This document shows positions 47,296-60,206 of a stretch of DNA of 64,000 nt, one piece after another. Numbering within the stretch: the stretch's first letter is position 1; every line of letters starts with the position of its first letter. Made by a program: the position numbers and the translations under genes. The notes below the pieces were generated by a model that had not been told where the DNA came from, ran no database searches, and saw only the letters and a list, made by a program, of their open reading frames with translations. Source of the stretch: Vitellaria paradoxa (taxonomy: Eukaryota; Streptophyta; Magnoliopsida; Ericales; Sapotaceae); assembly GCA_019916065.1 (NCBI GenBank), contig CM034240.1, positions 42,853,180 to 42,917,179 of the forward strand. Direction: 5' to 3'.

Positions 47296-48301
47296 ATTTC
47301 CTCCAACTAATTAATTGTCAAATTATTCCAATGGCCTAAACGTAAATGTTATCATACCTTATATCTTTTCTAGCGTCAAGTCTCCGTCTGATACCTCATT
47401 TAATTCATGACCAAAAACATTGCATAACTCAAATAATTTCCCATAAGGGGCAGATGGGATTCTACTAATAATTCATATATATATATATATATATATATTT
47501 GATGGGTTGCTATTGATTATAAATTTAAACTCTAATATTAATAATGAGAGGTTTTGAACTTTTTTCAATCTTACAAATTAGTTCAAGATGTAAAATTTTT
47601 CTTTATACTTAAACTGATCTTTCACATTTTCAAAACTGATATGAAAAACCTAACGTAATTCACAATCGCAATTGTCCCTTATATTTTCATGCCAGCAAAA
47701 CCGCGAAGAACAGGAATTCTTGCCCCGTTACTCCAATAGGATATTCCTACCAAACAAATCTAATTTCATGTCCGACCAAATTTAACTCGTTCTACATCAA
47801 GCTGACTCAACAACACCGTGAATTCGCGACTTTATGGCACGGCTTTTTCAACCTTAATCCAAATTTTGTATTTACCTGCGAGCACAGGTCACTGAGGATG
47901 AGATTAATCAACGTCAGATTTGGTAATTGATCAACTGAAAAGCAAACAAGTTGGATACTAGAAATTTCAGACGGTTGATTGAGACTTAGGACTTAGGAAA
48001 GACGTCTCAAATTCAATTTTGTTATAAGAGGTTAAATATTTTCTAGTGATGCCAAATTTAAAAAATACACTACAATTAATGCCAAATTTAAATATATATA
48101 TATATATATATAAAATAATTTTTTATTCATAAATTTTAACTCAGCTTTACCTTTCAAATATCAAATTTTAAATCTGTCACAGCTGTCATCCATGTTTTTT
48201 TTTTTTTGGTCCTTCGTAAAATTCAACCTAGAGTTAAACCCATCCCGACATGAAGACCAACAGTGATTTCTATTTTTTTAAATCATTATGGTGCTTTCCT
48301 T
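47296..48301. other. Intergenic DNA, no gene
   Basis: Contains (TA)n at about 47476-47499 and 48093-48110. Segment 47690-47960 is less AT-rich but not recognisable. Confidence 0.45.
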
Positions 48302-49252
48302 AGTGGCCCGATTGAATATTACAAAATGTGGTTTCTATAAATAATATATCCTTATAAGTGTTGATGTGATTTTTTTGCTTGGTTTAGGAAGTAAAATTTC
48401 TCCTCTCTAAAAATTATCATCCCTTCTTAATCTTAGAAAAAGGTGTATTATTTTTTAAGAGGGTTTAAACTCTCCAAAAATTATCCCCCCTTATATGGAC
48501 TAAATTCGACCATTATGCCCCTTCTCATCCCTTTTCTCACCTGCAAAATGTATTTAATATTAGAAATAAATTCTTTTTTTTCTAATAGAAAAATGTATTA
48601 AAAAATTATATTAATAAAAATAAAAAATATAATTTTTTCCCAAATAGGGGGTCGTGTGATTAAAAAATTATATTTTTTCTAAATAGGAGGTGATGTGATT
48701 TTAAGATAATAATATTATTTTTTAGCAAATATAACAATGTTATTTTTTAGCAAATTTATACAAAATTACACATATATTGATATTTTTTAAATAAGGAGAA
48801 AAAAATAAGCAACTAAGGAAGTTTCAGATAAATTGAGATGTTATTGTCTACGAAATTAATTTATATATTTTATAAAGTTTAATTTATTAATAACATAATT
48901 TATTTATAATTAATTTGTCTAAAATTAAATTGTACTAGTTGGTTTTCACATTATATAATTAACATAAACATATAATTAAGTTTGGGTAACCAAGTTTAAT
49001 TTAATAGGTAACCAAGTTTAATTTAATAGGTAACCAAGTTTGGGACACCACAAGGGTAAAAAAGTCATTTGACTATTTTTTCATCATTTACCTCTTCTTA
49101 TTTATAAAACATCCAAACCAAGTTAAAAGTTATCCCCTTCCATAAAATCACATAAATATGGGTCAACCCTCTAAAAATAATACTCCTCTTATCTTATACC
49201 CCCTTTAAAACTTATTCCCCTAAAATTTTAATACCATCCAATTAGGCCCTGA
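48302..49252. mobile_element. TIR element of about 950 bp
   Basis: The left end GTGGCCCGATTGAATATT pairs with the right end AATACCATCCAATTAGGCCC. Further inward, GTGTATTATTTTTTAAGAGG pairs with CCTCTAAAAATAATACTCC. No coding sequence; superfamily not settled because no clean target duplication was found. Confidence 0.55.
48985..49046 (+). repeat. 22-bp tandem repeat, about 2.7 copies
   Basis: GGTAACCAAGTTTAATTTAA begins at 48985 and 49007; a third, truncated unit starts at 49029. Confidence 0.9.
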
Positions 49253-52200
49253 TTAATGAATTATTGCCTATATCCTTGTCTTCTATTTACAATGTTAATC
49301 TACGTCGAGGCGAGGGCATAATCCAACATGCATCCAAATGGCTGGTATTGATTGTACGAGGATGCATGTGAACGGATGTACTCGAGCAAAAAAAAAAAAA
49401 TCTTATTCATGGAGTCCTTTCACTCATCACTCTCATTTCCCTAATTATTTTTATTATACTTTACTATATATATATACACACTACTCTCTCGCTTTTTCTT
49501 TTTTCTTTTTGTTTTAATATCATTCAAATAAAAAAATACCCTTGATTTTTAAATATTAGTCCCAGTTTTTATGAAAGTAACTTATTAATATAATTTAAAA
49601 TTTTATAATAAAAAATAAAATTTTAAAAAAATTCAATTGCTCCAACGTAGTAAAATATTCTTAATTTTGATCATAGAATCTCAACTCATATGTATAAATG
49701 AAAATTTTCGAAATTCAAGCAGTAATTACCAGTTTGGAAAGACAATTTATCATATTGTCCTTAGTTTTTACCACTGAAAAATAATTCATATCCATAAGTT
49801 ACACGTGAGAGATCATATTCTTAGCTATAAAAATAGTTATACATAATAAAGGGGGAAAAAAAAAGGTTCTGTGGGGTTAGTTGTCTCATAGCCTATGCTT
49901 TGGCTTCGTCCTTTGCACCCACATATTATTATAAAATTTATAAAGGCTACTTCCAAATATAATAGTTTTTTTTTTTTTAAATTCAAATTTGACAACTTAT
50001 AGCCTAAAATTTTTTAAAAGTTTCACTTGTGCCATGTGAGTTACTTTTTCATTATATTTAAAAATATAATGAAATGTTTTTAGAAAATTTAAACAGTACT
50101 AATAAATTATTTTTGTTAATAAGTGGAATAAATATATAAAGCAAATAAATTAAAATTATTTTTGTCATCTAAGTGGTATTGAAACAAACAAAACATTAGG
50201 TGAAAAATGCTTTTTGTAAGGGGTGTATATCATTCCCAATGTATTATGTGCACACACCCGGCCTAACTCAAGTACTTGAATCATAAATTGGTAATTTAGA
50301 GACTCAAATCACTCCACAGATACTGAGAAACGTGTGCTCCCACCAACAATTAGGCTTCTTCGTTTGGCTTAGAAAAATATTTTTTTTTAGTTTTTTTTCT
50401 TTTGTCTATTATGACTTTTTTTTCATCACAATTTGATTTTTTTAGAAATTATAGTTTTTAAGTATGTTAATTGTATTATTAAAAAAATAAAAATAATTCA
50501 CGTCCATTTATATAAATTTTAAAAAAAAACAAAAATTTTCATTATTTTTTTATCCAAACATATAATTTTTACTTAAATAAATGTGAATTTTTCAATTTTT
50601 TTTATTTACTTTTACGGATGCAATTAACGTACTTAATAGCTATAATTTAAAAATAAATTCGTTGAAAAAAAAAAGTTATATAAAACAAAGGAATTTTTAA
50701 AAAATCATCTTTTCCGTGACCAAACTAACCCTTAATAAGGAAAACTGTGAGAAACACGTGGCACAAGTCTGTTGGGGAAACGCAAATTAGTCCGAAGCAA
50801 ACTTGCATTAGGAAATTAACAAAAATTAAATATCTTTCCTTAAAAAATATATATATATAAGTAAAACAAGAAGTATCTTCTTCCAGTTGCTCTTTCTCTT
50901 TCTTTGTCGCTCTTCTTTTTTTTTTTTTTTTTCTGACTCTGACTGTTCGGGTTAATTTTTGCACACAAGGACTATTCTTTGGAGGTAGGATTTTGAGTTT
51001 GGTGGGCCAAAAAATTTTATAATTGATTTTATAAAATATATTTAGTATATAAAAAATAAATTAATATATATATGTATAGATAATATAATCAGTTTACCTT
51101 TTAATTTTTAGATTATATATAACAATTAAGAAAAAATAATTAAATATTAAGAATACTAGTTCATAACCTGAATTTTTTTATCCAAAAATTTATATATATT
51201 ATTGGTAGTATTTTTCAAATTAAGATCAATCATTTTTTGAAATTTTGAGAGAAGTCAAGCCATAATATAAATTTTTTAGTAAAAAAAATTAATATATACA
51301 GGTAGTATTTTTCAAAAATCAACAGAAATCATGTCCATCTCTAAAACACCCTAGCTTCGTCCTAGTGGGGGGACTTGAGATTAACGATTAGGTTATGAGA
51401 AGATTCGAATAAATTCAAAATCTTATCGACTAAACTACTATGAAATTAAAAAAACAAAAAGTATCATTTAAACCTTTCGTTCATTTTGGGACTAACTTCA
51501 CATACCATTATGTTTTTGGAACTTTTCTTTCTTTTATTGTTCTTTTTTTATTTTTTATTTTATGGTTGAAAAAAATCACTTTGTTTATATTGGTAAAATC
51601 CATTGCAGTGTAATTGAAAATTAGATTTGGGAATAAGATAAAACGAAGTGGATAGAGGAAGGGAAATTTGATATTGTATTTTTTTAATCATATTAATAGA
51701 AAAATGATAAGAAAATGAATTGATATTTATTAAAAAATTAATTTTTATTTAGTTAATGCTAAATATATATATATATATAATTTAATTTCCCATACATAAG
51801 TTTTGATATGGGATTATGATTTTCATCATAATAAAAGGAATAATGGGTAGAAAAAATAGCTATTATTTCTCCTAATAACCAATTAATGGACTAAGAAATA
51901 AGAAATTTTGCATCAATAAATTTAAATCTTGTCAAGCGTGTTCCTATGAATATGGTCGTACTTATGGTTCAAAATTTGTGCAAGAGCCTCTCATATCCTA
52001 TCCTCAATTGTTTGATTGGACTGTTTATGAATAAAGACTTTCAAGAAAAACGTCATTATATTTTATTTTTATGTCTTAGAAAAATGAAGACATCACAAAC
52101 TCGTAAAAATAGTGTGGGTATATATGTTTGTTTGTTTATTTATTTATTTATTTATTTATCTATTTTGATTTTCAAGTGCTACCTCATCCTCGTTCATTCA

Positions 52201-52980
52201 CTATTTAATTAAGATGATAACAAATAGATAAAAATAAAATAAATTTGGCCAACTTGAGTAGGGGTTAACACTTTAATTTTAACTTTGCCGGGTAGCTTAG
52301 CCTATAATATTTTGAGTTTCCTTACTAAGTGATTAGTAGTTCGTGTTTCTTTAGGTTTGTTGAAAGGTTTACTTGACCATTAACTTCAGAATCTAAAAAT
52401 TAATTGAGATTTGTACAAATTAATCCAGATACCTAAGTATTCAAAAAAAAAAAAAAAAACATTGAACACTTGATTTTCATTTCTAAAAATTTTTCAGTCC
52501 TATTTATAGGAATTGAATTAAAGTTTGTTTCAATTATAAATTAACTAACAATAATTCATACTTACGACACTCTGAACAAAATTAATATTAAGTTTCTTAT
52601 ATAGTTGAAATTTTAAATAAAAATTTAAATTAAAAAATTATGATAATCCATGAGTTTTAATTTTTTTTCTAAAACTTTAGGGATTAACAGTTACGACATG
52701 TGTTTTGATATCTATCTCTTCAATTAATTCTTAACAAGTACCATAAAAAAATATAAATTATGGTACTTTAATTTTGAATGTTTAACTTTTTAAAAATCAT
52801 AATTAGACAGATAGATGATAGTGGGGTTTATTAAAATAAAAATTGAGTGGAAAGTTATAAATATAAAAATGATCTCAGTTTTTGAATGAAAAAAAAAATT
52901 TCTTAACTGTTAATTTTTAATTTAAAAGAGTAATATTTTTTAAAATTATCCTGATTTATTATGTAGATAATTAATAAATT
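49253..52980. other. Intergenic DNA, no gene
   Basis: AT-rich, with the foldback element at 50354-50733, a TTTA tandem run near 52135-52160 and several TA repeats. The open frames here are short and AT-biased. Confidence 0.45.
50354..50733. mobile_element. Foldback MITE
   Basis: The left end GCTTCTTCGTTTGGCTTAG pairs with the right end GTGACCAAACTAACCC. Internally TTTAAGTATGTTAATTG pairs with CAATTAACGTACTTAATAG, and AATTCACGTCCATTTATATA with AAATAAATGTGAATTTTTC, so arms cover most of the element. Diverged relatives appear near 55790-56060 and 59280-59350. Confidence 0.65.
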
Positions 52981-53000
52981 GATTCTCGGTGTGAACACTT

Positions 53001-53267
53001 ATTCTGGTACGTGGAAGTCTGCAGCCGCTACCCCGTACTGGGGTACGCACAGGGCGAAGCACGCTCCAAGACCCTAGCCGGTAAAGGCTCCTGGAGAGTT
53101 AATCAGCCTAGGCAAGTCCTAGCTGACCCGCACGACCGAGAGGAGGCCATTAGGTACCCGCCATTACAGCGGTAACCCACCTCCCGTGGGGGAGTCGAAC
53201 CCGGAACCTCGAGAGGCCCAAACTTTAAGGCGAGCTCAACTTCCACTCGGCCACCCCCGAAGGGGCC
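53001..53267 (-). mobile_element. tRNA-type SINE, copy 3 of 3
   Basis: The 267-bp insertion lies between perfect 13-bp repeats GGTGTGAACACTT (52988-53000 and 53268-53280). On the minus strand the A box is TGGCCGAGTGG (53253-53243) and the B box GGTTCCGGGTTCGACTCC (53208-53191), both close to tRNA consensus, so this is the best preserved copy. The 3' end is at 53001. Confidence 0.92.
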
Positions 53268-53401
53268 GGTGTGAACACTTCTTAATAATATCCTACGCCA
53301 ACTTGGTTAAAGTGAAAATGTCAAATCCACAAATAGCAAGCTCACCAATCAACTATTCGAGGTTGTGATTATTACTGTTTAGGTTCATTTCTTCTCTCCC
53401 T

Positions 53402-53408
<7 letters not shown>

Positions 53409-53447
<39 letters not shown>
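53409..53447. repeat. (CT)n microsatellite
   Basis: About 19 CT units after a short C run. Confidence 0.95.
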
Positions 53448-53452
<5 letters not shown>

Positions 53453-53689
53453 AAAGAAGAATTGACTAGAATTTACAAAAATATTATATACTAAGTTCAC
53501 GTCTATTTCTGACATTAAAACTTGATATTAGAGCATATGTCCATTTGTTTCTGAAATTAAAACTTGAGACTATAGTATATGTTCGCGGGACCAACACTAA
53601 TCTTGTGTTTGGCTAGAAAAAGTAAAAAAGGAATGTTAGTGTCATAGGACTGTCTATACCCCAAAAATGGGATATAAGTAATATTATAG

Positions 53690-54330
53690 GGTCACGTTTG
53701 TTTGAGGGGATTAAATGATGGAGATAAATAATATTATGGGAAAATATATTAGATTGGATAAAAGATGCGCTTAATTTTTTATGTGGAATTATTTTTTTAG
53801 TATTTGGTTGGTGAGATATAAAGTGCGATAAAAAATGCGATTTAATATGTGATATGATAGAAAATAACTTTGAACTTTTAGATCTTGGTGGAAAACAAAT
53901 TCAGATGTGGGATATTAATAATACCATCACCCTTGGGATTGCTCATCTGACGTTTTGAGAGAAAACTCATCCAATCTGTGAGGTCGACGGATTAAGTAAA
54001 AAATCAAACAAACATGGGACAATGGTGGGTTCTACGGATAACCAAGCCAATCACTTCCTCATCTGGCAAACAAACGAGGCCTAAGTGTGTGGTTATACTT
54101 AGACCCCAATTTCGGATTTGTTTTCTACCAAAATCTGGATGTTTAAAATTATTTCTTGTCACATCACATGTCAAATCACATCTTTTATCTCATTTTATAT
54201 CCCATAAACTAAACACTAAAAAAAATAATCCAACATAAAAAATTAATTTTATATTATATCTGATCCATATATTATTTTGTAATATTATTTACACCCTATC
54301 ATCCAATCCCTCAATCAAATGTAGTCTAAG
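53690..54330. mobile_element. Foldback element with about 240-bp arms
   Basis: Left arm GGTCACGTTTGTTTGAGGG... pairs with a right arm ending CCCTCAATCAAATGTAGTC near 54329. Paired inner blocks include ATGATGGAGATAAATAATAT with ATATTATTTACACCCTATCA, TAGTATTTGGTTGGTGAGAT with ATCCCATAAACTAAACACTA, and TGGAAAACAAATTC inverted. The short loop (about 53920-54100) is less AT-rich and carries an inner GATGTGGG-like segment. No transposase. Confidence 0.75.
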
Positions 54331-54371
54331 CGGCCTTAGTTATTAAGGTTGATAAATTAATATCTACAAAT

Positions 54372-55475
54372 GAAATGTTAAGTCACCATTTGATAACGAT
54401 TACATTTTCCGTTTATATTTTTAAAATTTTGTAAAATGATAATAGAAATATATTTGTTAAATTTATTTATATTTTTTATTTAAAAATATAAAAATTTAAA
54501 TATAAAAATATAAAAAAATATTTTTTACTCCATTTTTTTTGTTATAAATATTTTGTCAATTTTAATACTTTGTTCATTTTATTGCATCATATAAAAATAA
54601 ATTATTTTATTTAAAAATTTTAGTAAACTAAAATTATTTTTGAAAAATAATTTAATTAAGTTAAATTAATTATCTAAATTAATATGTAATATATTTTATT
54701 AATTAATTTTTAATAACTAAATTAAATTAATTATTAATTAAATTTAATTAATAAGAAATATATATTATCAAATTATTTTCAATAAATTATAAATTTAATA
54801 TAATTTAATTTAATTAAATAATTAATTTAATTTAATTAATATAAAATATATTTTAATTAAATTATTACGATTAAATATAATTTAATTATGACATTTATTA
54901 AAAATAGTTTAATAAACTATATTTTATTAAATTAAATTAATTTAATTCTAATATTAGATATATTTTATTAAATTGTTTTTAAGAAATATCATAATTTAAT
55001 TTAATTTAATAACTAATTTAATTTAATTTAATTTATTTATTTAATATGAAATATATTTTTTTAATTATTTTTAATAAATATTATAAATAAATTATTTAAA
55101 TTTTTATGATATATATTTTCTTCAATTATTTTAGTAAACAATATAATTACATTATAATTAATATATTTTATATTTACAGGATAAAATTATATAATAATTA
55201 TATTTTATTCAATTATTTTTACAAAATAATTAAATTAAATTAAATTAATATGAAAAATATATCTTTTAAAATTGAATTAATTTTTAAAACTAATAAAATT
55301 AAATATTTTATGAAAATAAAAAATTAATAATTATAAATAAAATTACTTTTTCAAATCCAATTTCAGTTTTCTTTTAAAAAAAAAACGACAACAAAAAATG
55401 AAAAATAAAAAATATGAACAAATAAATATAAACAGAAAAACGACAGTATTACTAAATAACAAATATACCAACTGT
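54372..55475. mobile_element. AT-island element C
   Basis: The left end ACCATTTGATAACGATTACA and the right end (inverted) TATTTAGTAATACTGTCG are followed inward by TTTCCGTTTATATTT and TTTTCTGTTTATATTT respectively. The core is nearly all A/T. It carries, inverted, the ATGATGCAATAAAATGAACA-type module found in the 12782 element and in island D. Confidence 0.5.
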
Positions 55476-56640
55476 TGTTTTGTTTTGTGTTTTATAATTT
55501 TTTTATTTTAATTATTTTTTGTCTTATATAATTTTTTTTGTTTGAATTTGATTTTTATTAGATTATTGTCACGTTATTCTATAAATTTTTTTTTATATTT
55601 TTTTAATTAAATAATGATTTTTTCAATTGAATAGAGTAATATTTGTTGCTATATTCTTTTGAAGAGATAATAAAATATCAAAAATTTCTAACGAGATTTA
55701 AGGTTGGCATGGTTACCAAAAAAAAAAAAATATAGTTTTTTGTAACTTTTGTCTTTTTATATAATTTTTTTTACCAAAATTTGCCTTTGTTTTTTTTAGA
55801 ACTTATAACTTTTAAGCATGTAAGTAAAAACAAAATATAAAAATTCACATTTATTTGGGTTAAAGCTATTCATTTAGACAACTAATAACACAAAGCTTTT
55901 TTTTTTTTTTTCTAACTTTTTTTAGTTTTTACCCAAGCGAATGCTAATTGTTTTATTTTGTTTTTAAGAATGTAATTAACATGCCCAAAAATCCGTGATT
56001 CTAAAAAATATAAATTAATTTTTAATAAAAATCATATAAATGAGAAAAAACTAAAATAAAAATACTTTTGTTTTGCAGCCAATCAAAACCTTACTGTCTG
56101 AATAATGTAATAATAATATTTAAATAATAATAACAATAATAGATTTACGCGTTGGTATTTTAAGAATCATAAAACAATTATATCATTCCCCTAAGGTGTA
56201 GTAAAATAGAATTCTACAAAAATTTTCTAGATGCATAAATGTAATCCCACGCGACATTGGTGCCATTTGGAGGGGCAAAATTAGTAAAAAAGAAGAAAAA
56301 ACTAAAATTTAGTGTTTCACTTGCATGATAGGCTACCAATATATAAATTTTTAATTACAAAAAAAAAATATATATATATATTTTTTTTTTTTGCCGAGAC
56401 AAAGATATAATTATTATTTTGTTTTAATTCAATTCAAAAATTATAAATATATTGAAAATTATCAAAAATTATTAAAAATTATTAAAATTTTTATCACACC
56501 AAAAAAAATAACCAAAAATTATTAAAAACTTTTACTTAATTTACTAAATACAACAAAAATTACTAACAATTATTAAAAGTTGTTATTTTTAAAGTTGGTT
56601 ATAAAAAAATAAAAATAATTTGTCAACAAACGTAACAAAA
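55476..56640. other. AT-rich spacer upstream of the HIPP gene
   Basis: Holds a diverged foldback related to 50354-50733 (about 55705-56095) and a long A/T tract with (TA)n at 56370-56380. No gene. Confidence 0.5.
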
Positions 56641-56876
56641 TTTTAAAAAAAAAAAAAAAAAAACCCAGTGAGACCATGCGTCCCCGTAGCACGTGCCACC
56701 TGTACATAAAAATCCACGTCAGTTACGACGGCCAGCCAAGCCCCATTTACTATACATTTAGAGAGAGAGAGAGAACCAGTGTCCCTCTCGCGGCCTTTTA
56801 AGCTCTCATCAGGGGAGGAGTTATCTTCCGACCCAGTGTTTTTCTTCATTTCAAGTCTTCCCCAGAGAAAGTGAAA
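56641..56876 (+). promoter_or_regulatory. HIPP promoter and leader
   Basis: Composition changes abruptly from A/T to mixed sequence after a poly-A run at 56644. CACGTGCC (about 56690) resembles a G-box. ACTATACATTTA at about 56748 is a weak TATA candidate, followed by a GA tract (56760-56774) and a leader to the ATG. Confidence 0.45.
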
Positions 56877-58604
56877 ATGGGACAGGTCTCACCTGATAAT
56901 AATCATCTTTCTTAACCCTTTCGCTTCTACTCAACTCGTTTCTTTTCATTTCTAATGATTTGGTGCTGATTTTTTTTTTGGTGGTCTGGGTGGTGTTTCT
57001 TCAGGAGGTAAAGAAGGAAGAGAGGAAAGAAGAACCCAAAGCAGAGAAACCGAGCGAGGACAAGAAAGAGGAGAAAAAGGCGGAGGAATCCAAGGACAAG
57101 GAGGCTCCGCCTCCGCCGCAAGAGATTGTTTTGAGAGTCTACATGCATTGCGAAGGCTGCGCCAGAAAGGTCCGCAGATGTCTCAAAGGCTTCGAAGGTC
57201 GTAACTCTTCTTCGTCAATTTCTTTACTCTCTGATCCATTTTCGTTTCTGGATTTTTCATGTACTTTTATTTGGCTTCGATTGAAGTTTGATGTGGTTGA
57301 GGTTTCGCAGGAGTCGAGGATGTTCAGACCGATTGCAAGACGGACAAGGTTGTGGTGAAGGGCGAGAAGGCAGATCCTCTGAAGGTTCTCGACAGAGTCC
57401 AGAAGAAGAGTCACCGCAAGGTTGAGCTCCTCTCTCCGATCCCAAAACCGCCGGCGACACCGGCGGTGGGGGAAGAAGCCAAAAAGCCAGAAGAGAAAGA
57501 AGCTCCAAAGCCTGAAGAGAAAAAAGAGGAGGTGGGTTTGTTTTTACTCTACAATCCTTGTTTGTTTCCGATTCATTTCATTTCTATTAATTTGTTGTTG
57601 TCTCTCTCTCTCTTCATCCTTAGCCGATCACAGTGGTTCTCAATGTCCACATGCATTGTGAGGCCTGTGCTCAAGAAATCAAACGACGCATACTCAGAAT
57701 GGACGGTAAGTTTTTCTTTAAAGACATAGGATTCTTAATTCCTCGGATGCTTCATTTTTTTTTTTCTCTCTTTTTTTCTGATCACCCTTTTTAGTTGTAG
57801 TCTGGAAAGTATTTATAATTATAATTTTTAAATCTCCTACAACAAAACCCACAAAGAAAATGATTTTTGATTTACAATCACTATTTTGTTACAATCTGTA
57901 CGTTCTTTAATTTGAATAAAATAATAAGCTCTTAAAAGATTCTATATTTTTCCTTATTTGAATCAAATAATAATTTTGCCTAATAGAATTTAAAATGAAG
58001 TCCTACAGGTGCTACCTTTTTTTTTACCTTCAATATTACCTCTTTAGTCAGCAAATTTATTTGAATTAATGTTTGATTAGTCAAATATTTTGCGCTCTGT
58101 CAACATCAATTTGCTGATATTCCAACGAAACCGAACTAAGTTATTTCAGTTGATTCATCAATATCAGGGGTTGAAAGCGTGGAACCAGATCTGAAGAGCT
58201 CACGAGTGACAGTGAAAGGAGTGTTCGACCCCCAAAAGCTGGTGGAGTATGTGCACAAGAGAACAGGGAAGCATGCTTCAATAGTGAAGCCAGAACCAGA
58301 TAAGAAAGAGGAAGAGAAGGGAAAGGAACAGAAAAAGGCTGACGGCGGCGGAGACAAGGACGCCGAGAAGAAGGGCGAGGAGCCGGCCAAAGAGAAGAAA
58401 GACGGCGGCGGCGAGGCGACGGCAGCGGCTGTGGAGGGAGAGGCAGAGGGAGAGACGGCCACGCTGGTGGACCTGAGGAAGAGCGAGTTCTATCCCAGTT
58501 ACCCTCTGAACTACCAGATCTACTACCCCTACGAGCAAAGGTTCGAAACTTACCCACCGCAGATCTTCAGTGATGAGAACCCTAATGCCTGCTCTGTGAT
58601 GTAA
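56877..58604 (+). CDS. HIPP7: Heavy-metal-associated isoprenylated plant protein (HIPP7/FP3-like)
   Basis: Five coding exons: 56877-56885, 57005-57197, 57311-57531, 57624-57705, 58168-58604, giving 313 residues. The first exon codes only for MGQ. A Lys/Glu-rich lead (4-36) and a Pro patch precede HMA domain 1 (about 43-107) with metal site MHCEGC (Cys52, Cys55). A Pro/Lys/Glu linker precedes HMA domain 2 (about 143-207) with MHCEAC (Cys153, Cys156). A long Lys/Glu/Gly-rich tail and a Tyr-rich stretch (YQIYYPYEQRFETYPP) lead to SDENPNACSVM; CSVM is a CaaX farnesylation motif. HIPPs bind soft or transition metals through the two Cys of each HMA fold and attach to membranes or enter nuclei; roles in metal tolerance and stress are known for the family. 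The two-domain layout and DENPNACSVM end fit the Arabidopsis HIPP7/FP3 group. Splice sites are all GT..AG. Confidence 0.95.
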
Positions 58605-60204
58605 AATTGGGGAAACCGAGGGGTAAAATGGGGAAATTGCGGGTAAATCTCCGTGACTGTCCCTTCGCTTTCTCTTAGTGCTCTGCATGTGTTTGGCTCT
58701 TTGCTATAAAAATTCCGCAGGGTTACTGTATAATTTTGTGAGGCTTCTTGTACTTTTCTTTTTCGTTAAATGGGTTACATAAAAAAAATAGTAGTGTAGT
58801 GCATAGTTTATATAAATTTAAAATTTTATGTAATTAATTTTTTTTTTTTTCTGTCCTGAGTCTGTGGTTGGTGGATTTTGAGAAACTGTGTGGACAAGTG
58901 GGCCTGCTCGGGAGTGAACTGAATTTACTGAGAAGTTTCAGCGAACTAGAGGGGGGGGGGGGAAGAAAAGAAAAGAGAACAGGGGGTGCAGGGGTTGGAA
59001 GCGCAAAAGGGTATGCACGGACTATGAATAATTAATTGCCCTGGAGAATTCCTGGAATTTGATTCAGAAATTTGAATAATTGATAGGGAATTCAGTAATT
59101 TGGCGGAAGATGTTCTGTTTTACTGTCACATCAATGGATGTTGATGCTTCTGTCACCTCTCCTTATCTCAAACCATAAACTACCAACGATTTGGTGAAGA
59201 TGCAACTACCTGTGTGATCGGGCTCGGTTGGATCATAAGGGGTGATTTTGAAAGTACTTCCACTTTTTTCTTTTTCCTTTTTTTTTTAATGTGATTTTTT
59301 AAATAATTTTTTAAGTATGTCAATTATAAAAACTACTTTAAAAATTGAAAAATTAGCGTATGAGTGAATAAAGTTGGCTCACAATTAATTAATAGGAGGA
59401 AAAAAAAAAGGAGAAAAATGTGAGTAAATTTTCACCCCGTCATATGTTAATTTTTTATTTTAAAAATAAATTTTTATGAAAATAAATAACAGGCTTAAAT
59501 TTTACGAAACAAAAAAAAGGTTAATAAAATAAATAAAAGCAGAAACTAATCCCCCCCCCTCCCAAAAAACAAAAACCTTAGGGCCAGTGGGGAAGCAGAG
59601 TCTAATTATTTTGAGAAAATATATAATATTTTTACCTCATTCCCAAAGAGCCCTCAATCCAAGCTGAGGGCTTGGAGTTGGAGTCTGGGCTACTTCTAGA
59701 TGCGGCAATTATTGTGATTGTTATTAGAAGGAATCTCCCTTGTATAATTAAAATCCATTTTGAGAGATAGAGCCAAGGACTTGGGGGTTAGCAGTGAAAG
59801 TACCTCTGCAGGGACTCTAAAGTGGGGGTGCCTCTCCCTCCAGCCTTTTGATCATGTAATACATACCCCTCCTCCAATAAATAAATACAGGGTCAAATGA
59901 ACCATTTTCATAACGTTCACAAATTAAGGTTGAGTTTGGAAAAAAAAATTAATTAGCTGTTACTTATTAAAGAGTTAGTTTTTTTTTTTTTTTTTGAAAG
60001 GAAAAAAAATTAATTTTTTATTTTTTTACTAATTTAACTTTTTTTATCCTCTATGCCTTAAAAGAAGTTAGAAATGTATGAAAATAAATTGGATCATTTT
60101 AACTAAAATAAAAAAGGAAAGCAATTAAAAGGTAGCTGCAAACCACGGTTCCCAAATGAAAACTAAGTAAAAATTATAGCTTTTGTTGCATGGGTTGCAC
60201 GAAC
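58605..60204. other. HIPP 3' region and spacer
   Basis: The 3' UTR probably ends by about 58800. A G-run of about 12 lies near 58952. The segment 59580-59870 is GC-richer, with GCCCTCA..TGAGGGC forming a 7-bp hairpin near 59650, but has no recognisable gene. Confidence 0.45.
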
Positions 60205-60206
60205 GG

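Noticed and set aside
53191..53253. tRNA gene on the minus strand
   Set aside because: Good A and B boxes, but they are the head of a 267-bp SINE with 13-bp target duplications.
56960..57004. HIPP start at the ATG at 56960 giving a hydrophobic leader
   Set aside because: The stretch is a T-rich intron 3' end with a clean TTCTTCAG acceptor; a signal-like leader would be out of place on a cytosolic prenylated HIPP.
58136..58688. Long minus-strand frames opposite HIPP exon 5
   Set aside because: Pro/Ser-rich products are the complement of the Lys/Glu/Gly-rich HIPP tail; the plus strand has the HMA domain and CaaX end.
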